Source of the DNA: Bacteroides fragilis
Lineage (GTDB): Bacteria > Bacteroidota > Bacteroidia > Bacteroidales > Bacteroidaceae
Assembly: GCF_002849695.1 (NCBI RefSeq)
Contig: NZ_CP018937.1
Span: 4,774,001-4,838,000, forward strand
Reading direction: 5' to 3'
DNA: 64,000 nucleotides
A model generated the notes under the pieces. It was not told the origin of the DNA. It saw only the letters and a program-made list of their open reading frames with translations, and made no database searches. The position numbers were made by a program, and so were the translations under genes. Below, in pieces: positions 61,333 through 64,000 of this stretch (its first letter is position 1; every line of letters starts with the position of its first letter).

Positions 61333-63420
61333 ATGAGAACGTACAGATTTATGTTTCCGGTGTTGCTTGCAATGATTGCGACCGGAAGTTTGACGGCAAA
61401 GTCGTCTGATAAAGGAGGTTCCGGCATTCAGTTTCCGGAAGTAAGCCAGGTGAAAATAGAAGATGCATTTTGGAAACCCAAATTGGATCTTTGGCAGAAG
61501 GTGACGGTGAATGATGTCTTTGACAAGTTTGAAGGGAAGCATCTGGAACATCCGGGAAAATTCTGTAATACGTTTGAGAACTTTGACCGTGTAGCAAAGG
61601 GCGAGCGAAATATCGGTCAGCATGCAGGTGCTCCCTGGTTTGACGGACTTGTTTACGAAACAATCCGTGGGGTGGCAGACTTGATGGCAAGACAGTCGGA
61701 TGTTGCTTTGGAGAAACGTGTCGACGGATATATCGACCGAATAGCTAAGGCACAGGCATCGGAGCCCAATGGTTATATCGATACTTATACTCAACTGATG
61801 GAAGCTGACCATCAGTGGGGAGAACGGGGAGGAATGCTTCGTTGGCAACACGATGTGTACAATGCCGGTATGCTGGTGGAAGCAGGGATACATTATTATA
61901 ATGCAACCGGAAAAACGAAGTTGCTGGAAGTGGCAACCCGCTGTGCCAATCTGATGGCTGGATACATGGGGGCTTTCCCTAAAAAGAATGTGGTTCCGGC
62001 CCATTCCGGTCCGGAAGAGGCTTTGGTGAAACTTTATATCATTTATAAAAACAATCCGGAACTGAAAAAGCAAATCAATGTCCCGGTTGCTGAGCAGGAC
62101 TATCTCAAATTGGCCGAATTCTGGATCGAAGGCAGAGGACATCACTGTGGATTCCCTCTGTGGGGTACATGGGGTAATCCGTCTGCCGAACAATGGATAC
62201 GTGACCGGAAATATGAAGCTCCCGAATTCGGGAATCATACCCGTCCGTCATGGGGGGACTATGCGCAAGATTCCATTCCGCTTTTCGAACAGAAGACTAT
62301 TGAAGGACATGCCGTTCGTGCTACTTTGTTTGCTACCGGAGCAACGGCTGCCGCACTTGAGAATCATTCACCGGAATATATCGCTGCCGTTAGTCGTTTA
62401 TGGGATAATATGATTGGAAAGCGTATGTTCATCACCGGCGGAGTAGGTGCTGTTCACTTTGACGAGAAGTTCGGACCCGATTACTTTCTGCCTACAGATG
62501 CTTATCTGGAAACTTGTGCTGCTGTCGGTGCCGGTTTCTTCAGTCAAAGAATGAACGAGCTGACAGGTGATGCCAAGTATATGGACGAATTGGAACGCAC
62601 CTTATATAATAACGTCCTGACAGGTATTTCTCTTTCCGGCACACAATACACTTACCAGAATCCGCTGAACTCTGCTAAGCATGCCCGTTGGAGCTGGCAC
62701 GATTGTCCTTGTTGTCCGCCAATGTTCCTTAAGATGATGTCTGCAATGCCCGGATTTATCTACTCGCAGAAGGGAAGTGACGTTTATGTGAACCTTTTTG
62801 TTGGTAGCGAAACGGAAATGACTCTGGCGGATCGGAACCGGGTACGTTTGACGCAAAAGACCGGTTATCCGTGGGAGGGTGTTGTCACCATGACCGTTGA
62901 ACCCGAAAAAGAGAAGACTTTTATATTGAAAGTGCGTATCCCGGGATGGGCGCAAGGTGTGGAGAATCCTTATGGCCTGTATCGTTCGGAGGTACGGTCT
63001 GCCGTAAGCCTGAAGGTAAACGGTAAGTCGGTTCCACTAAAAATATTCAAAGGATATGCCGAAATTCAACGGAAATGGAAAAAGGGGGATCAAGTTGAGC
63101 TGATACTACCCGTTCAGCCGCGTTTGGTGACAGCCAATGAAGCAGTGGCGGATTTACAGGACAAAGTAGCCATTGCCGCCGGTCCCTTTGTATATTGTCT
63201 GGAAGGATGTGATAATGAAGGTTTGGCTGATTTGAAGGTTGATATGCGTTCTCCCCTGTCGATCACTTTTGAAAAGGGATTATTGAATGGAATCAATGTA
63301 ATTAAAGGTCAGGCACTGGATAAGACAGGAAAGAAAGTACCGGTTACGGCTATTCCTTATTATGCTTTGGGCAATCGCCAGGATAAGGGTTATGCGGTTT
63401 GGATTCCGGCAAGTAAATAA
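61333..63420 (+). CDS. GH127 beta-L-arabinofuranosidase-like enzyme
   Basis: The start at 61333 gives a signal peptide (MRTYRFMFPVLLAMIATGSLTAK); an upstream in-frame ATG at 61258 sits inside the promoter. The 695-residue enzyme has the GH127 (alpha/alpha)6 barrel with the zinc/Cys active site: Glu393 and Cys395 in LETCAAVG, Cys460 and Cys461 in DCPCCPPMF. In HypBA1 the first Cys of the CC pair is the nucleophile. It is closer to canonical GH127 than the two DUF1680 enzymes at 16-20 kb. The GH51 gene follows 28 bp later, so the pair probably removes beta- and alpha-linked L-arabinofuranose under control of the adjoining GntR-type regulator. Confidence 0.93.
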   Translation: MRTYRFMFPVLLAMIATGSLTAKSSDKGGSGIQFPEVSQVKIEDAFWKPKLDLWQKVTVNDVFDKFEGKHLEHPGKFCNTFENFDRVAKGERNIGQHAGAPWFDGLVYETIRGVADLMARQSDVALEKRVDGYIDRIAKAQASEPNGYIDTYTQLMEADHQWGERGGMLRWQHDVYNAGMLVEAGIHYYNATGKTKLLEVATRCANLMAGYMGAFPKKNVVPAHSGPEEALVKLYIIYKNNPELKKQINVPVAEQDYLKLAEFWIEGRGHHCGFPLWGTWGNPSAEQWIRDRKYEAPEFGNHTRPSWGDYAQDSIPLFEQKTIEGHAVRATLFATGATAAALENHSPEYIAAVSRLWDNMIGKRMFITGGVGAVHFDEKFGPDYFLPTDAYLETCAAVGAGFFSQRMNELTGDAKYMDELERTLYNNVLTGISLSGTQYTYQNPLNSAKHARWSWHDCPCCPPMFLKMMSAMPGFIYSQKGSDVYVNLFVGSETEMTLADRNRVRLTQKTGYPWEGVVTMTVEPEKEKTFILKVRIPGWAQGVENPYGLYRSEVRSAVSLKVNGKSVPLKIFKGYAEIQRKWKKGDQVELILPVQPRLVTANEAVADLQDKVAIAAGPFVYCLEGCDNEGLADLKVDMRSPLSITFEKGLLNGINVIKGQALDKTGKKVPVTAIPYYALGNRQDKGYAVWIPASK

Positions 63421-63448
63421 TGCGAACGAACATAAACACAATTGTAAA

Positions 63449-64000
63449 ATGAGGGTAAACTGTTTGTTAGCTCTGATATTGTCTGCTTCGGTAGTAGCGG
63501 CACAGGACGCTGTGATCCGGGTGGATGCGGGTAAGGTCGAGAATAAAATAACTCCTTATTTATATGGAGCTTGCATGGAAGATGTAAATCATGAGATTTA
63601 TGGGGGAATTTATGATCAGCAGATTTTTGGCGAGAGCTTTGAAGAACCTGCCTCCATGGATAACTTTATCGGGTTTACCCGGTGCGAAGGGGTATGGAAG
63701 ATGCAAGATGATCAACTTTCCGTATCGTCGCATCCGGGGGCGAAATTGGTTTATGATGATGCGGAGTTCTCTGACGGTAGGGTCGGAGTCGATATAAAAT
63801 TTACCGATGACATTTCGTCTGCCAATAATGCGGGACTTTTGTTGCGCGTCGGTGAATACGGAGGTGGAGCGGATAATTTTGATGGATACGAAGTCAGCCT
63901 GTTTGCCGATGGCAAACGCGTGCTGTTAGGTAAGCATCTGCACAACTGGCAGGAACTGAAAACAGTTCCGGTAGATGTAGATCCGTCGCAATGGAATCGT
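63449..64000 (+). CDS. GH51 alpha-L-arabinofuranosidase, 3' truncated by the window edge
   Basis: The ATG at 63449 opens a frame of 184 codons that runs to the last base. The signal peptide ends VVAAQ. PYLYGACMEDVNHEIYGG is the N-terminal signature of GH51 arabinofuranosidases, which is then followed by an inserted concanavalin-like module (WKMQDDQLSVSSHPGAKLVYDDAEFS, with AGLLLRVG) of the type seen in several Bacteroides GH51 proteins. The catalytic Glu residues lie beyond the window. It is the second gene of the GntR-linked operon. Confidence 0.85.
   Translation, partial: MRVNCLLALILSASVVAAQDAVIRVDAGKVENKITPYLYGACMEDVNHEIYGGIYDQQIFGESFEEPASMDNFIGFTRCEGVWKMQDDQLSVSSHPGAKLVYDDAEFSDGRVGVDIKFTDDISSANNAGLLLRVGEYGGGADNFDGYEVSLFADGKRVLLGKHLHNWQELKTVPVDVDPSQWNR

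Noticed and set aside
61252..62238. 328-codon frame antisense to GH127
   Set aside because: Fully overlaps the well-supported GH127 gene; no motif.

Overview
This window is typical Bacteroides DNA (Bacteroidota). It has moderate GC, SusC/SusD-type transport genes, a one-polypeptide hybrid two-component regulator, many lipoproteins with short N-terminal lipoboxes, and -7 boxes of the Bacteroides type (TAnnTTTG or a degenerate CTTTG). The gene order at the left edge (glycine-lipid acyltransferases, dGTPase, dUTPase, TPR protein, DUF4292, EnvC-like) suggests a relative of B. thetaiotaomicron, but the species cannot be fixed from the sequence alone.

Layout. (1) 1-7.25 kb is core genome: glsA/glsB-like acyltransferases, dgt on the opposite strand, then dut, a TPR lipoprotein, a DUF4292 lipoprotein and an EnvC-like activator. 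(2) 7.3-54.5 kb is a very large polysaccharide utilization locus. It holds a hybrid two-component sensor/AraC regulator (HTCS); a minus-strand operon (two DUF1680/GH127-type enzymes, GH2, GH76, GH43); a divergent plus-strand operon (GH43, GH2, DUF4965 enzyme); a GH38 alpha-mannosidase; susC (frameshifted at a G7 tract), susD, a DUF3823 protein, an unknown protein and a GH43; an insertion-like patch with an AAA ATPase, a DNA-binding remnant and an M64 peptidase; and a second plus-strand operon (GH76, an unclassified TIM-barrel protein, a second DUF4965 enzyme, GH92, GH125, aldose epimerase) followed by a GH43. (3) 55.2-58.6 kb holds beta-propeller lipoproteins and an NVEALA-like Cys-rich peptide with a membrane-anchored thioredoxin-like partner. 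(4) 58.7-60.2 kb is a repeat lipoprotein of PepSY-like type. (5) 60.1-64 kb is a GntR-type regulator divergent from GH127 and a GH51 gene that runs off the window.

How it works together. The mannan enzymes (two GH76, GH125, GH92, GH38) point to an alpha-mannose polymer. GH127-type, GH43 and GH2 enzymes point to furanose or galactose/arabinose side chains. SusC/SusD would import oligosaccharides for periplasmic trimming, and GalM would epimerise the released sugar.

The strongest new signal is regulatory. Six promoters (P1-P6) in four intergenic regions carry the same pair of 7-bp direct half-sites, 21 bp apart. In all six the distance to the CTTTG -7 element is identical (66 nt from first half-site to its end). 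This is what an AraC-type HTCS output domain would bind. It ties every PUL operon together and also captures the distant NVEALA-like peptide/propeller/thioredoxin operon at 56.7-58.6 kb. Other unusual features are a GH92 with Gln at the usual catalytic-acid position, two copies of an unclassified six-hairpin enzyme, five palindromic intergenic elements sitting just upstream of PUL genes, and a 17-bp inverted repeat directly before the ATPase start codon.
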